Numbered from the stretch's first letter, positions 50,338 to 63,797 are shown. The stretch is 64,000 bases of DNA from Siniperca chuatsi (GCF_020085105.1 NC_058043.1:16452667-16516666), one strand, 5' to 3'. A program made the numbers and translations. Notes: generated by a model not told the origin, from the letters alone.

Positions 50338-53300
50338 TCACTTCCCTCCAAAGTCGATTCCACTTTGACCTGCCTCAGCATCCACCAGTGAAGAGGCAAA
50401 CGCAGACTGGACTATCTGAAAGCCAAATGACTCGAGCACAGACATGTTTTGTTGAGGGGAGAAGGGAGAGGTCAGGGAAGGGGCCAGCTCATGTATGCCC
50501 GACCCCGAGACTCCCTGGGCCTTCTGGGCTTTGTGAACTCTGTGCTGGTGCTTGTTGAGGTAGGACTTGGTGCGGAAGGCCTGACCGCAGATGCCGCAGG
50601 TAAACTTCTTCTCAGGGTCCGTCTTGGCTTTAGATCCCTCTGGAGACGCCAATGCCCCCGTAGAGGCTCCGTTACATGCTAAAGAGGGCATCTCAAGCTC
50701 CGGCCCGTCAGGTTTGTGCGGAGATTTAAGCTCGTCACCGTTGGACAATTCCCCATATGAAGGATCGGATTCTTCTGATTCCAGATGAGGACATTTCTCC
50801 GTGTTTTCCTGCCCGTCTGTGGTAAACACAGCATGGATAGGAAGGCGGAGAGTGAGACAGAGAGAGAGAAAAAAAGGGGAAAAGGGAGGCATGAATTAGG
50901 ACAAATGTATTATATAACAGGTTTTGTCAAATACAACTTGAATCCAGTAGCTGGTTGGCACCTGCAAAAACTTAAATATTTTATTTGAGAACTTTAGTGA
51001 GAAGGCACCAAGCACAAGTAGAACAAATTGTGAGAATTAATTTTAGAGATCAATCACTAAATATAGTAAAAAACAACAAAAAAAACAATTCCTTCAAAAT
51101 GTGGCTACAGCATTTAACTACACAATCATATATTTCAGTCCATTTGCCCAGTGTCCACTGACAATTCTGCTGTGCTCATCCAATCAGTGGGCAGTGCTAG
51201 CACCATGCCCCCACCCACACTCCTGCTGGACTGTACTGACCTGCGACAGGCCCATGGACGGGGAAGCCAGGCAACCCGCCAGAGCGACACTCCCAGAAAT
51301 ATGGAGCCCCACCTGCCTTCCCCATGAGCAGCTCAGGCTGCAGGCCCAAGGCTGGAGGGCCAGGCTGGGGAAGAACTGGGTGTCCAGAGAGCCCATGAAA
51401 GCGACCCTCTGCCTCAGACGAGGTGAGAAGCAGCTGGCGACTGGCACACAGGTCTACACAACACCCGTCCAGGGAGACAGGAAGGGGGGGCAGACATAAC
51501 AGGCCAGCGGAAACCATACGGACAGAATTACCTTCATTTCATCAGTCGTATTTGAAATGCTGTCTGTAAACAAAGTAAGCTAGGCAGGTTTACTAGTTTG
51601 AATGAATCTATGTTGAGTGAGACCCATCACTAAAGAGGTCAGTGATTTTGAATTTATTAACTTTTTCCTCTTTTCCCCTCTATCAAATACCAAATAAGAA
51701 CTAAGTGACTTGTGATGTAAATAATTATCAAAATAACTGACTAACAAGCTACTTTTATCAGATAAAATTACATAAATTCTGTGTCATCTGAGTTCAGACC
51801 TTTCTCACAGTGGACATTTTGACTTGTTAAACACATTAAAACATTAAAAATGACCACATTTAATATAGGTGAAACAATGCCAGGACATTGTTATTGCACT
51901 TGCTGCCTCACTGACACATCTAAATGAACAGAGCTATCATGTTATAATGTTATTGGTTACACCTGTGCGTCCTGTTGTAACGTGTCAGAATATCCCTGTG
52001 AGAAAAGCCCATACTGTGTATAACAAAGTATAATGTTCACACACATACACACAACTTGTTGTCTCATACATGGCATGACACTAAATGAAGACTACAGTGC
52101 AAACTGCAATAAATATAGTGACAGTACACACTTCTAGCCGTGGCCATTTACGAGGGTAAATCATATTTTCTGCTTTTTCTGCTCATGTATCTGATGAGCT
52201 TTGTCACTCAGAATTAAATCATTAAAACCAAATGATTGCCAAATCCTGTGAGTTCTCAGTTAGTAGTGTTTACTCAAAGGTTATTACTCACATATTCATA
52301 GTCTCTTTCTGTTTCAGTAATTTGCTTTATTGGAACTTGTGGTTCAGAGCCATGCTCAGCAGCCCTTTGGTAACTGCTTAGATGATATCTATCTGCCACA
52401 TGACAGTCAGTCTTGCACAAATCCAAACTGTTGTCCACAGTGCTGAAGAAAAACACATGTACACTACTGTAACAAGAGGTCTGCTCATTTAGAGGCACTC
52501 GTACCAGAAGAGAATCGGGGAGAATCAAAAAAGAAATATATAAGTCCACTAATACTCTCACAACTTCAGCAAAGTTTTTCTTAAACTGATCCATCCTGGA
52601 AATAAGCAGATAAAAGGCAAACTTGCATAACAGAATAACCTGAACAAGCAAATAAACAATAATGCTGTCCAAAGGACACACACGACTAGTCATTTCAGAA
52701 TCAGAATCAGAAATACTTTATTGATCCCTGAGGGGAAACTCTTTTGCTACAGACATTTGATATTTTGACTAGGTATATCTGTGAGTTACTGCGTCATGTG
52801 ACATGCTGTTCTTGTCACTAACTTGCTGGCAAACATTATGGCAAAATTGATTTAAAATAACAGCCTGGATTCACCTCAAAAGGAAACTGTTAACCCACTA
52901 ACTCCTAATAAGCTTGTCAAGTCTCCACTTGCCAAAGCACCTAGCTTTCCCCCAGCTAGTCCGGAAATAAATTTATCATCGTGGTAATGAATTTGTATTT
53001 GTGATAATGCCACTAAGTTTAAAAGAGGCTTGTAATTGTAATTTCTAAAAATAACTCTAGCTCAAAAAAGGATAATGGCAAATATCTATCGAGGATTATA
53101 TGTGTTAATAGCACGATCAGGGCATGATCAGTTTTAATGATTCACCAGGTGGGAAATGGTTTCACCTTATATCAGTTCTGGAAGAAAAATCAGTTCTCAT
53201 TATAATCAATAATTTTGATAGCCAACCTTAGTTTGGTAATTGGCCAAATGGCATATTTTTCAAATGCTCTACGCTCATGTGTTGTGTCTTATTAGTCAAT

Positions 53301-56300
53301 CAAGTGCAGAAAGTCAGTTACAAGTATGATCAACAGACGTAAACACTGTCTTCCATAATATTTTTTGCCAGTTGTGGTTGTGGCTCACGGTTCACTGTGC
53401 ACTGTCTCCATGCTACTGGTTCTCCCATAAAAATGGCACACCTACAAGAGTTTCAATCAATCCAAGGCAAATGGAGTACACATTAGGACGATCATGCAAC
53501 ACTGTGCATTGTTGAACAACTGCTGATGGACCAGCCAAGCAGAAACAGACACTGTTAACCACACGATGCCATGGCCATGCTGGACAGACACACATACAAA
53601 AAATAAATAAATAAATAAAGCAAACGCAGCACTCCAAATTCTTACATGGTCATGATAAGTAAGAACAGTTAACTATGAAGTCTAGACAACTTCTACGTGT
53701 TCAATTACTGTGTGTGGAGATATGAAGTGAAATTTTGTCTGCATTATATTCCCAGTTTCCAGCCTGGTAAAGAGCTAAGACTTCACTCTAAGTAACAGGT
53801 TTAGTAGCATAGGTGCACATAGTATCAGGCGTCCTTACTTGTCAAACTACAGAAAAAGTCATGATTTCCACTGTAGATAAATTCTATAGAATGTATGTGA
53901 GTAAATGAGTTGTCTGCCTATTGGCTTGCATTTATTCTATAGTGAACAAATGCACTGCTCATAGGTACAATATAAAAGGGTTTCCTCCAGCCATTTCTGC
54001 AATAGTGACATGAGTGAGTGAAACTGACAACACATATTTTCAACACTTTTCCAGCTGTTTATGTGGCATTATCTGGCTACCTGACTAATAACATACTACT
54101 TAATCTGCAGATCATAATAAAAATGTTGCAGTAGTTAATAATTAGCGAAAATGTCCTTAAGGAGGTGTGCAATATGTCCAGCTGTTTTCCCTCTAGCTAA
54201 TTACCACAGTGAGGTTCTGTATACACTGCCCCCTCTCAATAAAAGACACTGACAGCAAAAAGACAACCAGCACATGAAACTGCACAATAGTAAATGTTTG
54301 AGCAAAAAGCTTGGCAGCAGAGGTTGATGTATGCTCGTGTTTTAAACACACACAAAGATGCAGCAGCATGTTTCTCCAAAAAGCAGCAGAGCAAATGAAA
54401 TCCAGAAACATGAAAGTTTGGGATGGGGCGGGCGGCTGCTTGCCTTCCACTGAGCACTGGCGTCCCATGTGGTAAGGGTTGCCGTTGTGCATCTGCAGTT
54501 CCCCCCTTGGCTCAGGGAAGGTGTGCATTATGGCAGAAGGGGGCAGTGGAGAGCCATGATGTGTCTTTATATGCACCTTAAGGTAGGACGCAGTGGAGAA
54601 ACCTGAGACCAGAAGAACAAAGAACAAGGCAGTTGTTTGACACACTCAAGGCCTTGACTACGAGGAGGGGCGTCCTGTTACACAATGACATGCTATTTGA
54701 TGTTGATAGATACCATGATTGGTTTGACCAGAATAACTCTGGAACACCAATGATTAATTGAGGGGAAGTTAAATTAATATCCATCTCTTTGAATTTCATC
54801 TCTCAACAGTGAAGAGCATCACTATATTATAGGCAAGAGACAAAAATCAAAATTCCTGTCCCAAGCAAACAAAGTGTGATGCACATTGTAAAGAGATGTT
54901 CTTTAAGGACTTATCACAGTACTTTTATCCTTGTTTCACTCTTTGATTGTCAACTGATGCATCTGCAGGTACACAAGAAGGCTATATTTCTGTTTGCCAG
55001 CTATCTTACCTCAAGAAGGAGATGATAGAAGATTTCTATGAATAAAATGCCTCCACTGATGTATTTTGTTTTGACTCAACATTTATCCACTGTCTTGAAT
55101 TTTATTTATTTATTGCTGGTTTGATGCCTTTTTTTATATTTTACCCTTCAATCCACTTTATCCATTATTTCCATTGCAGCTTTGTACATTTCACCTTTTT
55201 TATGTTGTTTGTACTTGTATTTTGTAGATGTAACATGCTCTTATTGTCTTGTGTACAAAGCACACTCTGGTAAAACAGGATACACAACTTTCATTGGACC
55301 CTTTATAGATAAAGGTTGAATTAATGAAAAAACATAGTGCAGCCAAGCCCCCAGGAGGAGAGCTGGGGTGTGAGGTGATTTTGGAGTAGTGGCCACAATC
55401 AACGGTATCATACACAATCATTACAAAAGGAATGGCTGTAAAATGCTGAATGATGACCGGTTCAGCCAGAGAAGGACTCTAGTGTGAGGAAGCCTGAAAA
55501 TTATTTCAGCATGTAGCACCATGACTTTAAGTACAAGGTTAAGGCCAACTTTCAGACATGTGTGTCACATTCAGTATGTGCATTTAATCTTGTCTACAGA
55601 TCAAACAAGCCCTGGAAAGAATTATAGATATTTTGTACAACTCCATGCATCCTGTCACTGAAAGACACAGTGTATGGTCCAGATGGAATGATTTGAATCG
55701 AAATCTAGCTTTTACCCTCACAAGCAAGAGGCACTGAGTTTACAAAAATTGCGTTTGACTAGCACCAAAATTGCATTTGAGTAGCACCATCAACTCAGGA
55801 AGCACATGACACTCAAATGGGACAACACACATTCTGAAGAAGGTTTTGGGAAATGTCAGGGGTGCTTCCTCCTGTGTCTCGGCAGAAAATAAATGTTTAA
55901 ATCAAACATATTGCGACTTTTGTACACCCCATTTCAGTGTTTGAAGAAATTGTACGACCCATTTTAGAAACTGAAGAACAAAAGCTGCAGTAGGTGACTA
56001 ATGTCATGCTTGGACCGACATTAGCACCATGTAAAAAACACACACACAGAAAATAAGACGGCCCCCTCATTCATTTCAATGAGACCTCTGCAGTGAATGT
56101 GCCAACACATAGGGGCCCAGCAAAAAAGTGGAACCAGGCTTAACTTTTGCCGCAAAGCAACGTGATGTCAGTAAACGCACTTTTAGGTGTGATTTTATAT
56201 CCCTGTAGTGGCAATAATTGTCTCTTTCTCAATGCTAGTGAGGTAAACAGTAGAATTAAAGACATGCTAGGATGTATTTTACCTGCTATGTGCACTTGCA

Positions 56301-59300
56301 CATATTTGATTGGCTGACACACTGCATTGCCAGATCACGGTTCAACGTTTAGCACACGAGTCAACTCAGACATTGGAGCTGTATAGTTATGGTTCTGCAG
56401 TCACGGCACAATCATGACTGTCTACCTTCATGAAAGAGCGGTACAGGAGTGTTTTGGACAGAGTTGTAATTTTACATTACAAATAAACATAGTAATATAC
56501 AAAAGAAAAATATATTAATTGCAGTAGCATGGTCATAACTCCAGATTTTCATAAGAACACACAGCAGAGCCAGCCAAATACTAAAACCAGATTACAGCAA
56601 GTTTTTATCTTCTGAATGCCCGTGACTTCAGTGCCGACTGAATACTTGTCTGGACATGGGACAGAGTTGTTTCAGAGGAGCTTGTAACAGTGTGGTGCAT
56701 GCTGGGGTATTTTAAACACTTACCTTTGTTGCAAATGCCACAGTAGTTATGCGTCCCTTCACTGTGTTTCTTGAGGTGGTCCGTCATGTAGGCAGCTCGC
56801 AGAAACTTGCCACAAACTTTGCAGGGGATTTTGTCCTCATGGCATGCAAGGTGTGACCGGAGGCGATCTCTTGTAGCAAAAGAGGCATTACAAATCTGAA
56901 ATAGGGAAATCAAAACGTTAACACCTTTCTCACATATTATGGTTTAAAACCACCATTAGCAGTGGGTTTTTTTATAATGTAGTAACTCTGATATATAGAT
57001 CCTAAATGTTACCTGGCACTTGTGGGGTCTCTCTGTTGTGTGAACCTGTTTGATATGTCCATTCAGGTGGTCTGGTCTGGAAAGAAAAAAAGGAAAATAA
57101 CATTTGTGTTTGTCAAGTCCATCTATAACTCATTTCTAAAATAATTCCACACAGCTAAAGATGTCTTTTCTTACCATTAGCGCTCCTCGTTTAAACTGTA
57201 AGAAAATGTCTCTGCTGTTGTGAAGTACACTCATTTTATCTTTTTCAATTACTTAATGAAGAGTGGCAACCAAAACATAAGCATGTACTACTCTGGTGGA
57301 TGTTGGGCCTTCCCGTGCAACCAACTAACATGTGACATTATTACCTCTATTCCAACCACATGCTTAGTTGTTCATGTGTGACTCTGTGAGCGTGGAATTA
57401 TAGCTGCATTGTCTTAATGTTTTAACGTTACATAACATTTGTGTGGTGTCACTATATACGTCTTGAAAAAGATCAGAGGGAGAAAATAGAAAACAATAAA
57501 ATATAATAAAAATAATACAGTGAAAGTAAGTATTTTACTTTAGGGGAATTAACTGTAAAATCTACTCCTGGTCAGTATACCATGGAATTAATAAAGTCAG
57601 TATATATACTATATATGTACATAAAGTAATCTATTACATTACCCATTCAATATTTATTTCTTTGCGCTATTTGTATCGTTTACAACACTTGACTTGTATA
57701 TACACATTGTATGTTGCTTTATATATCTATATATACACTCCTACTTGTATGTACATAATAGTTCTATGTTTCTTTGTTCAGCTTTGTTGTCCTTGTTTTT
57801 AGCTGTAAGTCTATTTCTATCTTTCCTGTAAATTATTTTTGGAACTGTGCGTAACACTGACAGCAACTTAATCCCAGAGTCAAATCCCTTGTATGTGTAA
57901 AATTTGTGGCCAATAAAGCTGATTCGGATTGTCAAGTATAAATTAATGTACTATTTTAAATGTATGGGCAGATGTCCTTCCTCAGTGTGCAAAGGGGCAA
58001 AAGTGTTATAATCAAGCACAGGTCAACTATATCACATGATGAAGTGCAACAACAAAGTGCAACAATGAAGCCAATACGTTTCCTTTTTTTTTTATTTACC
58101 ACCCCTTCATTGGACAGTCATAGTGGAATCAAATCGTGGATGTTGTGATTATGTGGCATGCAGTGTAACCTTTCAGCTACCAAGTGTTGAAATAATAAAT
58201 CCAAAAACACTCTGCAGTAACTTTTTTTCTTGAACGTAGCAAACCTGAGGGAATCAATGCAAATCTTTTCACCACAACTGTGCTTTTATCTCTGTCACGA
58301 ACTTCCACCCCCTCCCTCATCACATTTGTTGACTTTTTAAAGCAGTTAGCATGCAACTACTTGTGACTTCTTTTAATTTATTATTATGTGCATGTATTTT
58401 ACCCTCCAGCGCAGTAGGTGGAGACAGTGGGTTTGCAACAGGGCCTGAGAACACTGAGCCTGGAAAACTGGTTTGTGTGGTTGAAGGCAAATTACATAGA
58501 TGACAAGTTTTCTAACAGAAACCAAAAGGTTTGTGTATGACAACACTTTTGCATAAAGTGGCCCTCCTGAAATTACTGATAATCACCCCCTCCCCCACTT
58601 CAGGGTTTGAACTCCATCCTGTCTGTTAATTGGTACCAACTCACAAGAATAACTACTTATGTATCTTAACTAATTTCGTTGTTTTTGGAATAGATCTTGA
58701 CTTCAGGCTGCTGATGATAAAATATCTGACTACATTATGTGTCTGTGTATGTCTGCGCATCTCTAAAGCTGATTAACAGCTTTCTGAACAGGAACAGCAG
58801 TTTTTGCTTTGTTGCAAAACTGTGGTTTCACAGTTTTGTGAGTACTCATTTTATACCTGCGGTCACTGTCCTTCAGGTAGCCTATTATATCTCATATGCA
58901 GATACATAGAGTTGCACCTATAATCATAGGAAGAAACAACACTGGAAACTGTGATGTCCTGGATGATTTGGGAATCCCACGCATTCAGGTACAGTGACAA
59001 TATTGTTTTTCTACAAAACGGGACATATAGCCTGATGTCAGGGGGAATAAAGGACAACTCACCTTGAAAAACCTTTACCACAGCTTTGGCACACATAAGG
59101 TTTGCCGACTGACCCGTCATGGGACCGCACATGGTATGACATCCTGTCTTTGCGTTTGAACCGGAGCCCGCACACATGGCATGCGTACGGCTTCTCCCCG
59201 GAATGGGAGAGCTTGTGTCGGTTCAGGTGGTAAACGTCGCGGAAAACTTTACCGCAAATGTCACAGCCGACATGCCGCCTGGTCCTCTCACGTTTGCGGC

Positions 59301-60309
59301 CGTTATCCAGCGTCAGCCCTCCGTGTAACTGCACGCCGTTTTCCACCAGACCAGGTTGAGACATTAAAGAGATGCCGCCCGCTGTTGACAGGCTGTCACC
59401 GACGTTGTTTACACCGCCGGAGTGGGCTCCGTGTTGCGCTTCGTGGTTCTTCAAGCGGGAAGCCTCTGTAAAAGCTTTGCCGCAGGTCCCGCAGGGAAAC
59501 AGCCCATTGTCTTTCTGGGTGCTGTGATTAAAGTGTACAGCCTCCACTACCCCACCTGCTTTCTTTGGTCTTCCTCTGCTCCTTTTCGACCCCGGGGAGC
59601 CAGCGTCGTGATGAAACGTGTTCCCCGGTATTTCCGTTGATGGGGAAACGGACAGTCCTTCGACAGGCTCTAACATTGGCACGGACGACTCGCCGCCGTC
59701 CTCCAATAACACGGCGGCGGCGTCTTCTCTCCCATCCACATGCATCTGTGCATTGTTAGCAAAGCTTTGACCGTTCACCAGCATTGCCGTTCCGTTTACC
59801 AGATCCTGCTGTGCCACCGGGAAACCCAGCTCCGTGGCCCCCGTGGCCTGGAAAAGGCTGGCGTCTCCTCCCCGTGAGGTCGGGACGAGGATTTGTACGT
59901 TGGACTGTTTGATTACCTCCTGACATATCTCAATGACTGACCGCATCAGCAGAAACTTGGCAGCTGTCATCAACTCCGGGAAGCACTCCAGTCGCACCAC
60001 AATCCTGGAGGTGTAGGCGAAGTCCAAAACGTCTTTAAAAACTTTCGGGCTGATGGTGTGCATCTCCAACTCCTTGGTGTCGCCGTCGCCCTCCGTCTGG
60101 CGGCTGAAGACCGACTCGAAATACTCGCTGCACGCGGCTAACACAGCTTTGTGAGCAGGGAAGCTCTCCTCGCCAACGCGTAAGATCACATCGCAGAACC
60201 TGCCTCCATCTTTCCTCTGAATATTGAGGTTGTGTAGCATCTCCGCACTGTGCTTGCTCACCTGGTAGGTGTACGAAGAAGTCCAAGACGGCTCCGCTAC
60301 CTTCTCCAT
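50338..60309 (-). CDS. patz1: PATZ1 (MAZR), BTB/POZ, AT-hook and C2H2 zinc-finger transcription factor
   Basis: Five coding exons on the reverse strand: 59063-60309, 57013-57076, 56724-56895, 54444-54602, 50338-50816. In phase they give 706 residues (human 687). The start ATG gives MEKVAEPSW. Residues ~20-140 are the BTB/POZ dimerisation domain, with HNLNIQRKDGGRFCDVILR and FPELMTAAKFLLMRS. RSRGRPKKAG near 245 is the AT-hook. Eight C2H2 fingers follow: FPCGTCGKAF, VGCDICGKVF, YACHVCGLRF, YVCQSCGKGF, HKCQICNASF, IPCKVCGKFL, NYCGICNKGF, FTCGICGQAF. The C-terminus SPFSPQQNMSVLESFGFQIV matches human. PATZ1 is a nuclear regulator that binds G-rich DNA and works in development and lymphocytes. The intron after exon 4 starts with GC, not GT, and a candidate cassette exon lies in it (51241-51453). 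Confidence 0.96.
51241..51453 (-). CDS. patz1: Candidate in-frame cassette exon of patz1 (71 codons)
   Basis: This lies inside the last patz1 intron and stands out as a GC-rich island in AT-rich DNA. On the reverse strand it has a pyrimidine-rich acceptor ending TGTTGTGTAG at 51454 and a strong donor CGCAG/GTCAGT at 51240. The 213 nt is a multiple of three. In the phase set by exons 4 and 5 (one base carried over at each side) it is fully open and would insert about 71 residues between SVE and GQENTEKC. The peptide is Leu/Gly/Pro-rich (for example SGHPVLPQPGPPALGLQP) with no domain I know. I do not recall an equivalent in human PATZ1. It may be an alternative exon or an exapted element. Confidence 0.45.
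52694..52745 (-). repeat. Tail fragment of a teleost LINE-type repeat
   Basis: The motif CAGAATCAGAAATACTTTATT followed by GATCCCTGAGGGGAAA is the reverse complement of a widespread fish repeat 3' end (AATAAAGTATTTCTGATTC). It lies in the last patz1 intron. A related tail, GGCCAATAAAGCTGATTCGG, is at about 57909-57930 in the forward direction. Confidence 0.5.
57840..57935 (+). repeat. Tail fragment of a teleost LINE-type repeat
   Basis: Ends TTGTGGCCAATAAAGCTGAT, the typical 3' terminus of fish L2/CR1-like elements, in patz1 intron 1. Upstream limits are unclear. Confidence 0.45.
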
Positions 60310-60700
60310 GCCGAATTCATCCAATAACAATGTTTTTTAACGACGACAGTCGGAGAAAAGACGGATTTTGCGTGTAACGATTTCGATCAGTTGATACTAG
60401 CTAGCTACAAAAATCCAACGCCAACCGCCCCTCCCCGTCGTTTTAGCATCTAACGTTAAACGTTAGCAATAGCAGCAGGGAAAAATGGCAGCCCCCCAGC
60501 TTCCTGTGAACTTTGACCCTGGTTTCTTGAGGGGTGGGGGTCGCTCTTTTGTGAAAAATGTTTCTCTAGGGCTTGATACTGAATGTGTGTTTATTTTAAC
60601 GATTCCCTCATTGCAATGGCGGTCACTTAAAGGACTAACTAGAGCCCCAGCACCGCAGGGGTCTCTTCATGTCTTTATGCCAAAATGTTAACACGCAGGT
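60310..60700 (-). promoter_or_regulatory. patz1 5' UTR and probable promoter
   Basis: CpG-richer sequence continuing out of the GC-rich first exon (for example CCGCCCCTCCCCGTCG near 60426). A GCAGCAGGGAAAAATGGCAGCC block near 60470-60492 resembles a YY1-type site. No TATA box near a clear start. Confidence 0.45.
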
Positions 60701-61764
60701 CTCTTCCTGCCTGGTCTGTTTGTAAAACCCCTCCCCCAACCGACCACAAACACGAAAAAACCCTTTCCCTCTGTACTGGCGCAGTCTGTAAACCCATTAA
60801 AGACACACATGCATTATACTGTACAAGTCACTTAAGTTCTGTCTTGATTACAAAAAAAAAAGCTATCCGTGAAATTAAGTGTAAACGCAATTAGACACCA
60901 GTATAACCAAGAGAAAGTATCAACTAATATCTGTAGAAATAATTGAAATAACAGTTGATTATATGTTTGGAGAGTATGGATAACAGTTTGGCATTTTTGA
61001 CAAAACAAAGACATTTCATTTTCTATCAGTTTGTAGATTAATAAACCTTAAAGTCTAAAGACACTTCATTTATCCACTCCTATATACATTAAAGGGGCAG
61101 AATATTAACTTTAATAATACAATCCCTTCCACCACCTACTATAGTTTAATCCACACCCCTGACAGTGTCAAATACTGAACACTATGAACCTCCCTACAAT
61201 AAGATTCATTGCAGCCCATTACACTGGACTAGAGCCTGTTTGATAGTTTTGAGGCAAATACCTTCTTTTTTTAAATTCAATTTTCAAAAAAAAAAACAAA
61301 AAAAAAAAACAATAAGTATCCCTTAAATGTCATTAAAGAATTGTGACCAAGATGTGCATTTTGAAGTTGTAGTGGACAATATTTCTCAAAGACCTCAAAC
61401 ATCTCTTTGATACTTCTGCACTGACGTGTCTCGTCAGTTATTAGCTTGCATAATGCTGTAATATCAGCAACAAGGCAATAGTGGACAGATTTATCAGCCC
61501 GGCCACTTAATTGGTCTAGCTCTATATTGACTGTAGACTTGTACAGGTATTTCAGTTAAATATCTCAAGCAGCACAACCATAAGTGCTGAGTATCCTTAC
61601 ATATATGCAATTCATGGTTGTTTTTTTTAACAACTATTTGGGATGAGATTATAAAGAACCTGCAACACAACCTTCAGCATTTCTCCTGGCAAGTACAGCC
61701 ATCATCAAGCAGAAAATAGACTCAATGTCACTCGTACAGAGTTCGTACAGAGTTCAGATTTACA

Positions 61765-62105
61765 GTCAGGGGCCACTTTATTAGGTACACCTGTTCTTTA
61801 CAATCTAATGCAATCTAAGACAGCAGCTCTGCCATACATTTGTTTGCAATATTGTAGGAGACTAACTTTTACTGAAGCGTTTGTAATATTCTGCCCCCCT
61901 CATGAATGTAAATGAGGTGGACAAACTATGTCAATATAATTCAATCCAGTGAAACAGTACCAAGTATGACCTCAATAAAATAGCTGAATCAACACCTTTC
62001 TGGCAGTTTCAATAACTAAATATAAACTTTGCAGAGGCAGAATTTATGGCAGAGCTGTTATATTGGATTGCATTATATTGTTCAGGTATATGAGGCCACT
62101 GAGGT
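61765..62105. repeat. MITE-like element with inverted ends
   Basis: The left end TCAGGGGCCACTTTATTAGG and the right end (reverse complement begins TCAGTGGCCTCATATACC) pair imperfectly over about 45 bp, including ACAATCTAATGCAATC against its partner near 62070. The body has no coding. The family is common in fish. Confidence 0.6.
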
Positions 62106-62189
62106 TATATATTTTCAGTATAGCAGTACATATATATAGGAAATACAAAACCATTTAAAAACCATTAAGCGAAGTGTTTTACTGAAGAT

Positions 62190-62195
62190 TTTATT
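62190..62195 (-). terminator. Poly(A) signal candidate for eif4enif1
   Basis: AATAAA on the reverse strand, about 805 bp after the eif4enif1 stop codon. Confidence 0.35.
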
Positions 62196-62999
62196 TATTA
62201 ATTCTATTTGTGCTTTTTATAACTTAATAGCACAAAAACAAACTGAATCCCAACCACCCTCAAAAAAATTCACAATGTGAGCAGTGCTGTCCCCCCTAGT
62301 GACAGGTTGGATGAGAGAGGATAGTTTAAAAGGAAGGGGGGGAGAGAAGAAAAAAAAAAAAAATTAAAGGCACAACCAGCACTTGCTGCATCCCTTGGAG
62401 TCGTTTTGACATGCTCCAGCTAGTCACATCTACAGAAAGGGGCCACTAGCCATGCCACAAAGGAAGGGTAGAGTATACACAAGTTACTCATCAAGCAAAC
62501 ATTTCTCCTAGCATTAGCCCTTTCTCAGTGAACTTCAGGGGGGAAATAAAAGTTGGACAAGAGAAAGGAATGCAACCAGCTCTTGGTGACTGTCTCTTGC
62601 AGTTTTCAGCTGAACTGCAGGATAGTTTCACCTTCCCCCATACCAAGAAAAAGAAAAAATAGCTATATACAGGGAGAATAAGATTCTTTCCCATGGTCTG
62701 TACAATTGGACCTATACATTATTTACTGCGCAGAGCCTAATACAAATAATAATATAAAAAAAAAGACAAATTTTTTCACTCATCCGGCAAAACAATTCGC
62801 ATCACCCGTCTTCCCATTTCTGCTGATAAGCTTCTTCAAAAGCAGTGACTTCAAGGTTGAAGACAAAGCATGGCATGGTTAGACTGTCCAGGTCTGTGCA
62901 CTGTCTTTCAAATTAAAGTTCACATTTTTATGGTAACGAGGTGGTGGAGATGGGCAAAAAAGAAAATAAATCTTGCTATCCAGCAAAGTGTTTATTTTC

Positions 63000-63797
63000 T
63001 TATGGCCGGAACTCCAATTCATCTACACTAATGACCTTGGCCGGCATGGAGGGCAGTGGCTGTTCTAGCACGTCTGATCCAAACCACTTGGCAAGGCCTA
63101 GAGGGGGGCTGCCTCCATGTCGCTGGGAGCCATTTGTCCGGTGAGGGCCATGGCTCTGTGACTGAGGCCCTGGGATGCTTGGATGTACTGCAAGGAGACA
63201 AAAATACAGTTTAATCCAAGCACTGGGAAAATAAGACATCTTTTGAAAATGGAAAGTTCTTACCCATTTCTACTGTTATTGATCCTACATAAATTTAAAC
63301 TTTAATATTCTGTACTTTTAGGTTCTTCTGTGGCACAAAAACCATAAAACTATAATCACATCTTACATTATATGTTTGAGGACAGTAAAGTATTTTTCTT
63401 ATTGGCTCTAGCCACTTCAGGCAGTTTACAAACTCAAAGCCTGAAAATGACAAAATACACTTCATGTCAGAGATTCTGTATATAGGAGTTCCATTTACGA
63501 CAAGAAAGACTCATTTGCCACCCAAGTTGTAAACTTTTAGATAATCCAAAGCCTTTGAGGGAAAGTAATGTTGCCACTAGCAGACGCCCGTACGGGGTCA
63601 TAATATTCGACACTACTTCTACTCACTGTGTCTCTGTTGCTGGAGTTGCTGCTGCATTACTGCTAACTGCATTTGAGTATTGGCTCTGGGAGGTAGAAGT
63701 GGATGCCCTGTTGCACTTAGAGGGTACAGCGGTTGTCCAAGCAGGGCAGGAGGCAAGCCTTGAAGTTGTGCAAGGTCAACATGTGGTGGAAATATAC
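63000..63797 (-). CDS. eif4enif1: EIF4ENIF1 (4E-T), last two coding exons (gene continues beyond the window)
   Basis: Exons 63627-63797 and 63000-63187 on the reverse strand join in phase 1. The last exon ends GLAKWFGSDVLEQPLPSMPA followed by KVISVDELEFRP and a TAA stop; human 4E-T has nearly the same C-terminus, so the identification is firm. The preceding exon is Pro/Leu/Gln-rich (GLPPALLGQPLYPLSATG, then MQLAVMQQQLQQQRH), fitting the low-complexity C-terminal region. 4E-T carries eIF4E into the nucleus, binds it in processing bodies and represses translation together with DDX6 and LSM14. Upstream exons lie past 64000. It is on the same strand as patz1, as neighbours in the human 22q12 block. 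Confidence 0.93.

Larger units (their letters stand above)
60701..62999. other. Spacer upstream of patz1 and 3' region of eif4enif1
   Basis: No gene seen. An inverted-repeat element occupies 61765-62105. From about 62190 to 62999 the sequence is probably eif4enif1 3' UTR on the reverse strand, with AATAAA (reverse) at 62190-62195. Confidence 0.5.

Noticed and set aside
59181-59759. Forward open frames across patz1 exon 1
   Set aside because: Antisense shadows of GC-rich zinc-finger coding sequence; the reverse strand carries the real protein.
60310-60330. Upstream extension of patz1 beginning at a TTG codon
   Set aside because: TTG is not a credible start here; the ATG at 60309 matches the human N-terminus.
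60485-60691. Forward 68-codon frame with a fair ATG context next to the patz1 promoter
   Set aside because: No recognisable domain, no splice partner and no poly(A) context; probably chance in a CpG-rich promoter, though a divergent non-coding transcript is possible.
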